Assembly (NCBI RefSeq): GCF_003024805.1 | Contig: NZ_PUEC01000005.1 | Coordinates: forward strand, 61,385 to 125,384 | Length of the DNA stretch: 64,000 nucleotides | Direction: 5' to 3' | Origin: Duncaniella muris | GTDB taxonomy: Bacteria; Bacteroidota; Bacteroidia; Bacteroidales; Muribaculaceae | Shown here: positions 8,951 through 17,962 of the stretch, piece by piece | How the letters are laid out: every line of letters starts with the position of its first letter | Numbering within the stretch: the first letter of the stretch is position 1 | Notes under the pieces: model-generated | Told to the model about the DNA's origin: nothing | Seen by the model: only the letters and a program-made list of their open reading frames with translations | Databases searched by the model: none | Translations under genes and position numbers: made by a program

Positions 8951-8977
8951 TTGATTTAAGAAAAATTTGTAAATTTG
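8951..8977 (+). promoter_or_regulatory. Promoter of the nusB-yajC-ybbR-coaE operon
   Basis: TAAATTTG at 8970-8977 is a full -7 match. A TTG at 8951-8953 lies 16 bases upstream, slightly short of the usual 19. The rest of 8801-9023 shows no gene or clear structure. Confidence 0.55.
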
Positions 8978-9023
8978 CAGCGTTAAAAACATTAACGACG
9001 AAAAAAAATAGGTCTTTAAAAGT

Positions 9024-10463
9024 ATGATAAATCGAGTTTTGATCCGAATCAAAGTGGTCCAGCTGCTCTACTCTTATCTGTTGTCACAGAGTGAATTCAA
9101 AATAGAGCCTCAGGTTGAAAATCTTTCACGCGACAAGAAATATGGTCATGAACTTTACCTCGATTTATTGTTGATGATTCTTGAATTGTCGGGTTTCGAT
9201 GTTTCAGGTGGTCGTCGCCAGTCGCCGTTACGGGGTATTGCCTTGAACAAGCATATTGAACGCAATGCCTTGGGCCGTTCATTGAACAGCATAGATGAGA
9301 TCCGCACACTGATTCTCCGTGACCGTTCCGGAGTGGCTCTGTTTGATTCCGTTATTCCGTCAATTTACGATGCTATTCCGTCACTGCCTGCCTACAAAAG
9401 CTATATCCGCTTGAAAAAGGCTGAGCTGAAGGATGATGTGGCTCTGTGGGTGTCAATTATCAACAATCTGATAGCTGACAATCCTGAGTTCATCACAGCC
9501 GCCCGTAAGAATCCTGATTTCACAGTGGCCGGCTTTAATCGTGGTATCAGCTCGTTGCTCCACACATTGAACGAGTATAACGACAACCGTTCTCTGTTCA
9601 ACCATGCCCGCCATGCGCTTGACTATTCGCTTGACAAGGCATATGAGCTTTATCACAATCTGCTTCTGCTTTCGGTTGAGATCACACGTATGCAGGACCA
9701 GCGGTTGGATGCTGCCAAGCATAAGTATCTGCCAACGGATGAGGATCTTCATCCGAACATGCGCTTTGTTGACAATAAGTTCATCAAGGCTCTCTGTGAA
9801 AATGAAGATTTCAACGCCTACATGGATGAGCACAAGCTTTCGTGGGATGCGGATTCCATCATGGTCAGAGGTCTTCTTGACAAAATAATGGAGAGTGATC
9901 TCTACAAGGAATATATGGCGCGCCGCGAGGAAAGCACCTATGAAGAAGATTGTGATTTCTGGCGTCAGGTCTATAAAAATATCATCCTTCCGGGTGATGA
10001 CCTTGCCGAGGTCCTTGAGTCGAAGTCTGTGTATTGGAACGATGACCTCCATGTTGTCGGTACGTTTGTACTGAAAACAATCCGCAAATTCGGCCAAAGC
10101 AAGACTGAAGGTGCTGACATCAGGCTCCTTCCGCAGTTCAAGGATGATGAAGACAGCCGCTTCGGTGCACGTCTGTTTGAAATCGCTGTTAAGAACTGTC
10201 AGGAGTATCGCGAACTGATTGATTCATTCGTGAATGAACATAGATGGGACTCAGAGCGTCTTGCATTTATGGACATCGTTGTCATGGTGACAGCCATCAC
10301 CGAGCTTCTGAATTTCCCGGCTATTCCGATCGCAGTTACACTCAATGAGTATATAGAGATCGCAAATGCCTACAGCACACCGCGCAGCGGCGCGTTTATC
10401 AACGGTATTCTCTACTCAGTGATAAATCATCTCAAGTCAGAGGGCAAGCTCATCAAGGCCTGA
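9024..10463 (+). CDS. nusB: Transcription antitermination protein NusB, expanded form
   Basis: A 479-residue protein whose start (INRVLIRIKVVQLLYSY) and last 100 residues (RLAFMDIVVMVTAITELL, IPIAVTLNEYIEIA) are NusB. NusB with NusE (S10) binds boxA RNA for antitermination, chiefly on rRNA operons. Usual NusB is about 140-160 residues and Bacteroides forms about 310, so this one is unusually long. Residues 33-57 resemble 198-222 (both contain DKxY, ELY and LLL elements), so an insertion of about 165 residues seems bounded by a duplicated helix pair. It heads an operon with yajC, ybbR and coaE. Confidence 0.88.
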   Translation: MINRVLIRIKVVQLLYSYLLSQSEFKIEPQVENLSRDKKYGHELYLDLLLMILELSGFDVSGGRRQSPLRGIALNKHIERNALGRSLNSIDEIRTLILRDRSGVALFDSVIPSIYDAIPSLPAYKSYIRLKKAELKDDVALWVSIINNLIADNPEFITAARKNPDFTVAGFNRGISSLLHTLNEYNDNRSLFNHARHALDYSLDKAYELYHNLLLLSVEITRMQDQRLDAAKHKYLPTDEDLHPNMRFVDNKFIKALCENEDFNAYMDEHKLSWDADSIMVRGLLDKIMESDLYKEYMARREESTYEEDCDFWRQVYKNIILPGDDLAEVLESKSVYWNDDLHVVGTFVLKTIRKFGQSKTEGADIRLLPQFKDDEDSRFGARLFEIAVKNCQEYRELIDSFVNEHRWDSERLAFMDIVVMVTAITELLNFPAIPIAVTLNEYIEIANAYSTPRSGAFINGILYSVINHLKSEGKLIKA

Positions 10464-10513
10464 ATCCTTCCGGCTCAATAAAAATGAATTCATAATTATA
10501 AAACAAAAGATTT

Positions 10514-10834
10514 ATGCTTAACACAATTCTCCTCCAGTCAATGAACAGCAGCTGGGCAAATATTCTTATGATCGTGGCGCTCATCGCAGTGTTCTATTTC
10601 ATGATGATCCGCCCCCAGCAGAAGCGTCAGAATGAAATCAAGAAATTCCGCGAAGGTCTCAAAGTCGGCGATGCTGTAGTTACAGCCGGCGGTATTTACG
10701 GTAAGGTGAAAGGAATCGATGACACTACTTTCACAATCGAGATCGCACGTGACGTACGCATCACCGTTGACAAAGGATCGGTATATCCTTCAGCTCAGCA
10801 GGCTGCAAATGACGCTGCTGAAAAGGGTAAGTAA
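10514..10834 (+). CDS. yajC: Preprotein translocase subunit YajC
   Basis: A 106-residue protein with one N-terminal membrane segment (about residues 14-32) followed by the YajC signature MIRPQQKRQNE and a short beta-rich cytoplasmic domain (KVGDAVVTAGGIYGKV). YajC associates with SecDF at the Sec translocon. It sits 50 bases after nusB and 49 before the YbbR protein, an order common in Bacteroidetes. Confidence 0.95.
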   Translation: MLNTILLQSMNSSWANILMIVALIAVFYFMMIRPQQKRQNEIKKFREGLKVGDAVVTAGGIYGKVKGIDDTTFTIEIARDVRITVDKGSVYPSAQQAANDAAEKGK

Positions 10835-10883
10835 AGACGATCGGTAGATTGGCATCCTAACTACTACGTCAACGGCTCAGGCC

Positions 10884-11855
10884 ATGAACGAAAAGGCAAA
10901 AAAACTAAACGAAAAAGTGACCGCGGCTCTGCATTCGAGCCGCGGCCAAAATGTTTTGCTCTATCTGCTGTTTGTGGCTGTGGCTTTTGTGTTCTGGGTG
11001 TTTCTGTCGCTTGACGCAGAGGTGCAGCGTGATTTCGATGTGCCGGTAGAGATTCAGGAAGTGCCTGACAGTGTCACGATGATAGGGCTGGCTCCAGCTT
11101 CGATCGGAGTCAGTGTCAAAGGCAAGGATTCGCAACTGCTCCGTTTTTTCTGGGGCAAGATGTCGCCCGTCAAATTCAAATGGGAAGAAAATATCGAAGG
11201 ATATTCGTTTGTGCTCGGTCGTCCGAAACTTGAAGCTAAACTGCGGGACTATTTCGGCAATGCCGTGCAGGTACTTTCATGCCGTCCTGATTCATTACGC
11301 CTGCCGTTTACTACCCAGTCGGGCGTCAGAGTCAAACTGAATGTTCAGGCTGATGTCCATCCGAATCTTCAGTATATAATTTCAGGTCCGGTTTATGCAG
11401 ATGTGGACTCTGTGACTCTTTATTCAGTGGAAGATTTGCCACATACGCTCAAATTTGTGTCGACAGAGCCTATCGTCAAGTCTGATCTGCGTGACACGAT
11501 GCGCTATGAAGTCCGTGTAAAGCCCATAGCCGGAGTCAGAATTATTCCGGATGTTGTTACAGTGACAGTGCCCGTCGAACCGCTGATTTCCAAGAAGCGC
11601 AAAATCTCCATTGAGGTGACCAACCGTCCGGATGACAGGAATCTGATCACATTCCCGTCAAAAATAGAGATCAGTTATCTTGTGCCGATGAGTGCTTATA
11701 ATGACGACTATCCGGTCAAAGCTTATGTGGACTATCGACAGGCGCGTTCCAGTGTCAAAAAACTGCCGGTTACTCTTTCGGCTCTTCCAAGTGTGTATCA
11801 CAATCTCAGTTTCGCTCCTGACAGTGTGGAATATATTATCGAGAGTGTGAAGTAA
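10884..11855 (+). CDS. YbbR-like (CdaR family) membrane-anchored protein
   Basis: A 323-residue protein with one membrane segment (about 24-42) followed by repeated beta-rich YbbR-type modules outside the cytoplasm. In Firmicutes, YbbR/CdaR proteins regulate the diadenylate cyclase CdaA; no cyclase gene adjoins this one, so that role is not shown. The operon position between yajC and coaE is characteristic of Bacteroidetes. Confidence 0.82.
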   Translation: MNEKAKKLNEKVTAALHSSRGQNVLLYLLFVAVAFVFWVFLSLDAEVQRDFDVPVEIQEVPDSVTMIGLAPASIGVSVKGKDSQLLRFFWGKMSPVKFKWEENIEGYSFVLGRPKLEAKLRDYFGNAVQVLSCRPDSLRLPFTTQSGVRVKLNVQADVHPNLQYIISGPVYADVDSVTLYSVEDLPHTLKFVSTEPIVKSDLRDTMRYEVRVKPIAGVRIIPDVVTVTVPVEPLISKKRKISIEVTNRPDDRNLITFPSKIEISYLVPMSAYNDDYPVKAYVDYRQARSSVKKLPVTLSALPSVYHNLSFAPDSVEYIIESVK

Positions 11856-11868
11856 AAATCATAAACGA

Positions 11869-12453
11869 ATGCTGACAGCGATAACAGGTGGAATAGGGAG
11901 CGGGAAAAGCATCGTGAGCAAAATTCTTGCCGCGATGGGCTATCCGGTGTATGACTGTGACAGCCGGGCAAAGTTGCTGATGGATCAAGATGATCAGATA
12001 AAAAAGGCTCTATGCAGCGAAATCCATGCAGATTGCGTCAGAACCGACGGCAGTATAAACCGAGAACGGCTGAGTGAGATTGTATTCGGAGATGCCGGAG
12101 CCCTTTGCAGGCTAAATGCGATTGTGCATGCTGCCGTGAGGTTGGATCTGAAAAGGTGGTGCGGGGCAAACATCGGCTCAGGGCGGCTGTTTGTGGAAAC
12201 TGCAATCCTGTATCAGAGCGGACTTGATGTAATGGTTGATGATGTGTGGAGTGTCGATGCGCCGGCAGAATTGCGCATAGAACGTGTGATGGCCCGCAAT
12301 TCGTTCAGCCGACAGCAGGTTGAGGCAAGAATCGCATCGCAGGATTCGTATGTTCCTACCATATTACATCCGAGGGTGTTTTCAATAATTAACGATGGAT
12401 GCATCCCGCTGTTGCCTCAGATTGAAAATTTGCTCGGCCAGGAGATGTACTGA
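11869..12453 (+). CDS. coaE: Dephospho-CoA kinase
   Basis: A 194-residue P-loop kinase for the last step of coenzyme A synthesis, phosphorylating dephospho-CoA at the 3'-hydroxyl. The P-loop is GGIGSGKSIV (residues 6-15), with the CoA-domain DCDSRAK and the VETAILYQSG segment. It starts 13 bases after the ybbR stop. No classical hairpin terminator follows; a T-rich tract does. Confidence 0.95.
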   Translation: MLTAITGGIGSGKSIVSKILAAMGYPVYDCDSRAKLLMDQDDQIKKALCSEIHADCVRTDGSINRERLSEIVFGDAGALCRLNAIVHAAVRLDLKRWCGANIGSGRLFVETAILYQSGLDVMVDDVWSVDAPAELRIERVMARNSFSRQQVEARIASQDSYVPTILHPRVFSIINDGCIPLLPQIENLLGQEMY

Positions 12454-12460
12454 GTCTCGT

Positions 12461-12499
12461 TTGTTTTTTCTCATTTTTTCGTTTTTTTCTCGTTTTTTT
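12461..12499 (+). other. T-rich tract with repeated short T runs
   Basis: Directly after coaE, four runs of six to seven T are separated by CTCA, CG and CTCG. No GC stem precedes them, so this is not an ordinary intrinsic terminator. It could mark the coaE transcript end or be slippage-prone. The rest of 12454-12670 holds only the palindrome at 12621 and an uncertain promoter. Confidence 0.4.
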
Positions 12500-12620
12500 G
12501 CCGGGCGGTTAATTTGGCTCTGTGTGAAACAATATTTCATGTCATGGGGCGTTATTCATAAAGGCCATGTCTGCTTGCTGCAGAGCAGGGTCAATATATT
12601 CACATTGTGTAAATACGCTG

Positions 12621-12636
12621 TGTGAGAACATTCACA
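12621..12636. promoter_or_regulatory. CRP-type palindrome upstream of the exopolysaccharide operon
   Basis: TGTGA, six bases, TCACA: an exact match to the classical CRP half-site arrangement, 35 bases before the first gene of the polysaccharide cluster. A weak -7-like TAGTTTTC follows at 12639-12646. Bacteroidales have CRP/FNR-family regulators, but this site's binder is unknown. Confidence 0.35.
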
Positions 12637-12670
12637 GTTAGTTTTCGGTAACCTTAGAATCAAAAATATA

Positions 12671-13474
12671 ATGAAGGCTCAGTTCGCAATTATCGGCATA
12701 GCCATGCTCCTTGCTGCCACATCGTGCAGAACATCAAAAGATTCGTTGAATTATTTTGAAGATACACGGGCAACCAATGATATAGAGTTTAATCTTCAGG
12801 ATTGTAAAATAAAACTTGAACCGCATGACGAGCTTTTCATTTCGGTTACGTCACTCATGCCAGAGGCTACGGCGCAATATAATCTTCCTCTGGCAAATCC
12901 GGCAAAATTAGGATCTCTTCAGGAATCAAGCCAGATGCGTCAGCAGACATATGTTGTAGATTCCAACGGAGATATCAAATTTCCGATGCTTGGCCAGATT
13001 CATGTTGAAGGCATGACTACCGAGCAGCTTGCCGGATATCTTACTGAGGAAATATCGAAAGAGGTAAAGGACCCGATAGTAAAAGTGGAACTGGTAAATT
13101 TCAAAGTCAGCGTTCTTGGTGAAGTCAGGATGCCCGGCACGATAACAATTCCGGGAGAGAGAGTCTCGATTCTTGATGCCCTTGGCCAGGCTCAGGATAT
13201 GACAGAATATGGTGATCGATCAAACGTATTGGTCATACGCGAGGAAAACGGCAAGGCCACATATCACTATATCAATCTGAACAAAAGCGATGTGATGACA
13301 TCTCCGTATTATTTCCTCCGGCAGAATGATGTTGTGGTAGTCTCTCCGAATAAGGTGCGCCAGGACAATTCGAAATACAACAACAACAATGCGTATAAGC
13401 TTCAGGTGACATCTACTATTGTCAGTGCCTGCTCTGTTATTGCGTCTTTGGTTATAGCTCTTACAGTTAAATAA
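12671..13474 (+). CDS. Polysaccharide export lipoprotein (Wza-like)
   Basis: A 267-residue protein with a lipoprotein signal (lipobox ending at Cys19, ATSC), the polysaccharide biosynthesis/export domain (about 48-145), an SLBB-type domain (VSVLGEVRMPGTI, about 155-190) and a C-terminal hydrophobic helix. This is the outer-membrane polysaccharide export (Wza/OPX) family that passes polymer out of the cell. It heads a cluster with a Wzc-like kinase, a polymerase and three glycosyltransferases. Shorter than E. coli Wza (379), as is normal for Bacteroidetes. Confidence 0.9.
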   Translation: MKAQFAIIGIAMLLAATSCRTSKDSLNYFEDTRATNDIEFNLQDCKIKLEPHDELFISVTSLMPEATAQYNLPLANPAKLGSLQESSQMRQQTYVVDSNGDIKFPMLGQIHVEGMTTEQLAGYLTEEISKEVKDPIVKVELVNFKVSVLGEVRMPGTITIPGERVSILDALGQAQDMTEYGDRSNVLVIREENGKATYHYINLNKSDVMTSPYYFLRQNDVVVVSPNKVRQDNSKYNNNNAYKLQVTSTIVSACSVIASLVIALTVK

Positions 13475-13493
13475 GATATTGATTTTTAGAATT

Positions 13494-15815
13494 ATGGATT
13501 TGACCAACGATAATATAACTGAAAAATTCGATTTTCGTTATTATATCCGGTTGTGCCGCCGTTATTGGTACTGGTTTGTGATCTCGGTAGTGCTCTGTGG
13601 CGGAATCGGCGTCTTCTATGCTCTGTCTACAGTGCCTGTTTATCAGGTCGTGGCCAATATTCTTATTTCGGATGAAGACAGCAGCCGCCCGTCCAATGCC
13701 ATGAGTGAGCTTGCCAGCCAGTTTTCTGCAGGAAACATGATGGGAGGAACCAACTCTGTGGACGATGAAATCAATGTGGTCCGCTCTCACTCCAATCTGC
13801 GCCAGACAGTAAAGGATCTTGGATTGAATACCGGTTATACAGTAACGAGATTCCGCGTTTTTGATCGTGATGTTGCTGACAAGACTCCGGTTGTCATGAC
13901 CTGTGATCCGGCTATAGCCGACACACTTGGCTGTTATATCGGTTTCAAGGTTGTAGTCAATAAGGAGCATAAGGTCAGTATAAAAGCCAAAGCTAATGAC
14001 AAGACTGTAATAGCAGATGTAAAGGATAAGCCTTTCCCGGTCACGCTGTCTACGCCCTATGGCGATTTCGTTTTTGACAAGACCAAGTATCTGAAAAAAG
14101 GGAAAGGGGTCAAAATGACGGTCGGTTTCAGTAGCTATGACGCTTCGGCTGAGGGACTTGCCGAAAGTGTATCAATATATATACCGAGCAAAAGGGCGAA
14201 TATAATATCGTTTGCTGTCCATAGCCCACATTCGCAGTATGCACAGCGGATTCTGAATACTATAATTGATAACTACAACATTTCCGGTATAAATGAAAAG
14301 CGTAAAAAGGATCAGAAAACAGCCGATTTTGTTGCAGAACGTCTCGCTTCGATAAGTAAAGACCTGAATCTTTCGGAAGAGGATATCGAGCACTATAAGC
14401 GAAGCAATAAGCTGACTGATGTAGGTGCGGATGCAAGCAAATGGATGTCTCGTTCAACCACTCTGGAGTCACAGATAATGAATGCCGAGACTGAGCTCCA
14501 TCTTCTTGAGATGACACGTGATTTCATTAACGAACCGGGAAATGAATGGCAGCTTATACCGGCTCTTAATGTGAATGCGGCTGTACCGGTAGATGCTTAT
14601 AACGGGCTGCTTCTTCAGAGAATGCAGTTGCAGAACACGGCACGTGGCGAAAATGCGATTCTGAAAAAATTGGATGAACAGATCTCCGCATTGAGAGATA
14701 ATCTGAAAAAATCACTTCATAAGGCCTATGAGAATGCCTCAGTGAGACTGCATGATCTTCGGGTACAGGCTGGAGAATCAAAAGCACAGCTGAGCAAATT
14801 TCCTGAATATGAACGTCAGTTCGGGAATATAAAACGCCAGCAGGCAATAAAAGAGGAATTGTATCTTTACCTTTTGAAAAAGCAGGAAGAAACCAGCATC
14901 GCATTGGCTAATTCAATGCCGAGAGCCAAGATTGTAGATGAGGCTTACGCGCTGTCTGAGCCGGTCAATCTGTCGAAAAAGAAACTCGTTGCGATCGCTC
15001 TGTCCATAGGGCTGATAATTCCGGTAGTTCTCATCTTCTTGTTTGACAAGTTGAAAAATAAGTTTGATACCATCGGCGAACTTGAGCGCCTCACTCCGGT
15101 TCCTGTCCTGGGTGAAGTATGCAAGAAGACAGATGCCGGTTCTCCGCTGGTTGTGAAATCAGTTGGTGGAAGCACATCTGTGGCGGAACTGTTCAGACTT
15201 ATCAGATCGAACCTTCAGTTTATACTTGGCAATACCGGCTCTAAGGTAGTATTGCTGACATCTACCATTTCAGGTGAGGGCAAGTCGTTCATCTCCATAA
15301 ATCTTGCGTCCTCGTTTGCGGTGCTTGGCAAGAAAGTGCTGCTGATGGGTCTTGATATCCGCAATCCGAAGCTGGCAGAATATCTTGAACTGTCTTTAAC
15401 AGACGGATTCACATCATATATCGCCAATGAAAATATCACATTGGATTCGATAATACAGCATGATGTGCTGGAAAAAAATCTCGACATAATTGTCGCCGGC
15501 CCGATTCCTCCGAATCCGTCTGAACTTTTGCAGTCTGAAAGGGTTGATGACCTGTTTGCCAGACTCCGGACAGTCTATGATTACATCATCATAGACTCCG
15601 CTCCGGTCGGAATGGTAAGCGACACATTCTCACTGGTGCGTGTAGCCGATGCGACTGTCTATGTCACCCGCGCTAACTATACCACGACCAAGGAGATCGG
15701 CTTCCTTAACAAACTTTATGCAGGAAAACGTCTGCCGAAACTGTCGGTTGTGCTCAATGGCACTAAGACAGCTGCCGGTTATGGCTACGGCTATGGCGAG
15801 AAATCCGGCAAATAA
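13494..15815 (+). CDS. Wzc-like polysaccharide co-polymerase / BY-kinase
   Basis: A 773-residue inner-membrane protein with a Wzz domain, membrane segments near 23-45 and 500-522 flanking a long periplasmic coiled-coil region, and a cytoplasmic tyrosine-kinase domain. Walker A (ISGEGKSFISINL, about 590-602), Walker A' (LLMGLDIRNP) and Walker B (YIIIDSAP, about 696-703) are intact. Such kinases control chain length and export by cycles of autophosphorylation on C-terminal tyrosines. Here the tail has only three alternating tyrosines (GYGYGYG). ATG 13494 is chosen over the upstream in-frame start at 13479. It follows the Wza-like gene by 19 bases. Confidence 0.93.
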   Translation: MDLTNDNITEKFDFRYYIRLCRRYWYWFVISVVLCGGIGVFYALSTVPVYQVVANILISDEDSSRPSNAMSELASQFSAGNMMGGTNSVDDEINVVRSHSNLRQTVKDLGLNTGYTVTRFRVFDRDVADKTPVVMTCDPAIADTLGCYIGFKVVVNKEHKVSIKAKANDKTVIADVKDKPFPVTLSTPYGDFVFDKTKYLKKGKGVKMTVGFSSYDASAEGLAESVSIYIPSKRANIISFAVHSPHSQYAQRILNTIIDNYNISGINEKRKKDQKTADFVAERLASISKDLNLSEEDIEHYKRSNKLTDVGADASKWMSRSTTLESQIMNAETELHLLEMTRDFINEPGNEWQLIPALNVNAAVPVDAYNGLLLQRMQLQNTARGENAILKKLDEQISALRDNLKKSLHKAYENASVRLHDLRVQAGESKAQLSKFPEYERQFGNIKRQQAIKEELYLYLLKKQEETSIALANSMPRAKIVDEAYALSEPVNLSKKKLVAIALSIGLIIPVVLIFLFDKLKNKFDTIGELERLTPVPVLGEVCKKTDAGSPLVVKSVGGSTSVAELFRLIRSNLQFILGNTGSKVVLLTSTISGEGKSFISINLASSFAVLGKKVLLMGLDIRNPKLAEYLELSLTDGFTSYIANENITLDSIIQHDVLEKNLDIIVAGPIPPNPSELLQSERVDDLFARLRTVYDYIIIDSAPVGMVSDTFSLVRVADATVYVTRANYTTTKEIGFLNKLYAGKRLPKLSVVLNGTKTAAGYGYGYGEKSGK

Positions 15816-15833
15816 ATCAATCAAGTGTCGGGA

Positions 15834-17042
15834 ATGAAAAAGGCTCTGTTTGTCCTGACTCTGTTTTCAAGCATCGGATTTTTTAATCCGATGCAGATTT
15901 TTTCGCCTCAGTTGACGAAGCTGATGTTCTATCTGTGTATCTGCATGTGTGCTTTGCTGGCTGTGACTGACGGCCGCTCACTCCGGGGGATTGATTATCC
16001 TAGGAAGAGCTATTGGCTGTTTATGCTGATGATTGCGGTTTCAACTGTTTCAGCAACAGCTTTTCATCCGCAGTCTTATTCGGTAACACTGATGTCGACT
16101 CTGCCGTATTTCTTAGGATATTTCTTTTTCTGGATAATGTTGAAGCTGGCTTTGCCGGAAAGGTTTATTCTGAAATGGATGTTTATCGGTTGTCTGTTGG
16201 CCGTGCCGGTATATTTCATAAATCTTTTCAGTTTCCCTAATGTGGTTTTCGGGGAGGAATTTAACCTTGATACTTCAAGAGGCATGCTGCGTGTCCCGGT
16301 GTTTTTCTTGGAGATAATGGCCTTTTTTCTGTTCTATGGTATCAATCAGCTACTGCTTGGCCGCGGGCGCAAGAATTTATGGATAATGATCTGTGGAGTT
16401 TGTACACTGATGATTTTCATGTCTGTGGTCCGTCAGGTTATTTTGTATTCAATGGTGCTCTGCATTCTGTTCCTGCTGAAAAGATCATCCTGGACAAAAA
16501 AACTTATGGTTGTTGCGGCCGGTATTATTGTTGTTGTATATGTCCTGCCGATGATTCCGGCTTATAATACAATGCTGGAACTTTCAGGTGATCAGCTTGA
16601 GGAGAATGAAGAAAAAGAGAATGTCAGAATTGGAGCCTGGCGTTATTATACGTTTGAAAATCAGACAAACGGGCTTACTCCGATTATCGGTAATGGCTCT
16701 CCGTCATTTGGCAATAGTGTCTGGGGAAATGTATTTGATGACGCGATCGAGGACAATGGATATTTATATGCCGATGTGGCTTGGGCCGGTATCATTTATC
16801 TTTTCGGATGGACAGGATTTGCCGCTTTGCTGATACTGATACTCAAAGCCGTGTTTAAACGGAAAATTCCTGAGCAAGAGTACCTTACTTACTGGTTCGT
16901 TTTTATCTTCCTTTGTGGCATCGGATCAGGCGTGTTTATCTATTATAACTCGATCATCAGTATAATGATCGGCCTTTATTTAGTTTTTGGGACGAATGAA
17001 AAAAACAGCGATAATAATCCTCAACTACAACAACCCGTCTGA
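15834..17042 (+). CDS. Wzy-like polysaccharide polymerase / O-antigen ligase-type membrane protein
   Basis: A 402-residue very hydrophobic protein with roughly ten membrane helices and one larger hydrophilic loop near residues 245-310 (NEEKENVRIGAW, NGSPSFGN), the layout of Wzy/WaaL-type enzymes. In this cluster a Wzy-type polymerase, joining repeat units in the periplasm, is most likely; a ligase cannot be excluded. ATG 15834 is preferred to the GTG at 15825. The 3' end overlaps the next glycosyltransferase by 47 bases. Confidence 0.75.
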   Translation: MKKALFVLTLFSSIGFFNPMQIFSPQLTKLMFYLCICMCALLAVTDGRSLRGIDYPRKSYWLFMLMIAVSTVSATAFHPQSYSVTLMSTLPYFLGYFFFWIMLKLALPERFILKWMFIGCLLAVPVYFINLFSFPNVVFGEEFNLDTSRGMLRVPVFFLEIMAFFLFYGINQLLLGRGRKNLWIMICGVCTLMIFMSVVRQVILYSMVLCILFLLKRSSWTKKLMVVAAGIIVVVYVLPMIPAYNTMLELSGDQLEENEEKENVRIGAWRYYTFENQTNGLTPIIGNGSPSFGNSVWGNVFDDAIEDNGYLYADVAWAGIIYLFGWTGFAALLILILKAVFKRKIPEQEYLTYWFVFIFLCGIGSGVFIYYNSIISIMIGLYLVFGTNEKNSDNNPQLQQPV

Positions 17043-17955
17043 TACCATTGCCTGCATAAAGAGCGTGGAGCGGTATAATACAGCTCCTGTAAAGTATGTC
17101 ATAGTAGACAACGGATCAACAGACGGCGTTTCTGTCCCTGAAATAGACGCATTCCTGTCAGGCGCTTTCGCCGGAGGGTATAAGTGTGTACAGGAGACCG
17201 ATGCAGTGTCCGGCATTCTTCCGTATGTTACATTTCTGACAAGTCTGTCGAATGACGGTTACGCGCGAGGCAATAACAAGGGAATAGCATTGACCGCAGA
17301 TGATGACGAAATTGACCGTCTGATGATCCTGAATAATGATATTCTTTTTATCGAGGATATAATACCTGCGTTGAAGGAGGCTCAGGACAATCTTCCGGCC
17401 TGTGCGATCATAAGTCCGTTACTTATGAACGGCAAAGGTTCCGGCATCGACTGGAATTGTGCCCGAAAAGATACAACCATTGGTTCATGGGTTAAAAATA
17501 ATTTCCTGGCTCCGTATTACTGGTTGTGCAAAAAGAGTGTCTACGAAATTTATCGGGAGTCACTTTTGCTTTATAAGAAGGAAGAGCCTTATCCTGAATT
17601 CATGCCTATCGAACTTCCGTCTGGATCCTGTATGCTTGTAAAGAAAGACGTCTTTGCGGCGATAGGTAATTTTGATCCGGCGACATTCCTTTATTATGAG
17701 GAAAATATACTTTACCGGAAACTATTGAAACTTAAGCTTGGTAACTATATAGCCACCGGCTTGCGCTGTGTCCATCTGGGTGCTGCTACAATGGCTAAAT
17801 CGCCGTCAAAAATTGTAGCCCAGGCAGCAAAGGCGAGCCGCTCATACTATGTAAGGACTTATCTCGATTCTCCGTGGTGGCAGCGGGCCTTGTTGAGTGT
17901 GAGTGATGCCTGGCTTCAAGGGTTCGTCTTTTTTAAAAGTATAGTAAAAAAATGA
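16996..17955 (+). CDS. Glycosyltransferase family 2 protein
   Basis: A 319-residue GT-A fold glycosyltransferase. The N-terminus IIILNYNNPSDT, VDNGSTDG around residues 38-45 and a DxD-like LNNDILF around 110-116 mark family 2, resembling rhamnosyltransferases. ATG 16996 is used rather than the upstream TTG at 16987. It should transfer a sugar from a nucleotide donor to the growing repeat unit; donor and acceptor are unknown. It overlaps the polymerase gene and is 7 bases before the next transferase. Confidence 0.88.
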   Translation: MKKTAIIILNYNNPSDTIACIKSVERYNTAPVKYVIVDNGSTDGVSVPEIDAFLSGAFAGGYKCVQETDAVSGILPYVTFLTSLSNDGYARGNNKGIALTADDDEIDRLMILNNDILFIEDIIPALKEAQDNLPACAIISPLLMNGKGSGIDWNCARKDTTIGSWVKNNFLAPYYWLCKKSVYEIYRESLLLYKKEEPYPEFMPIELPSGSCMLVKKDVFAAIGNFDPATFLYYEENILYRKLLKLKLGNYIATGLRCVHLGAATMAKSPSKIVAQAAKASRSYYVRTYLDSPWWQRALLSVSDAWLQGFVFFKSIVKK

Positions 17956-17962
17956 TTGCATA

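Noticed and set aside
12500..12670. Invertible promoter typical of Bacteroides capsule loci
   Set aside because: No pair of inverted repeats flanking a promoter and no nearby invertase gene were seen, and no UpxY/UpxZ-type regulators precede the cluster.
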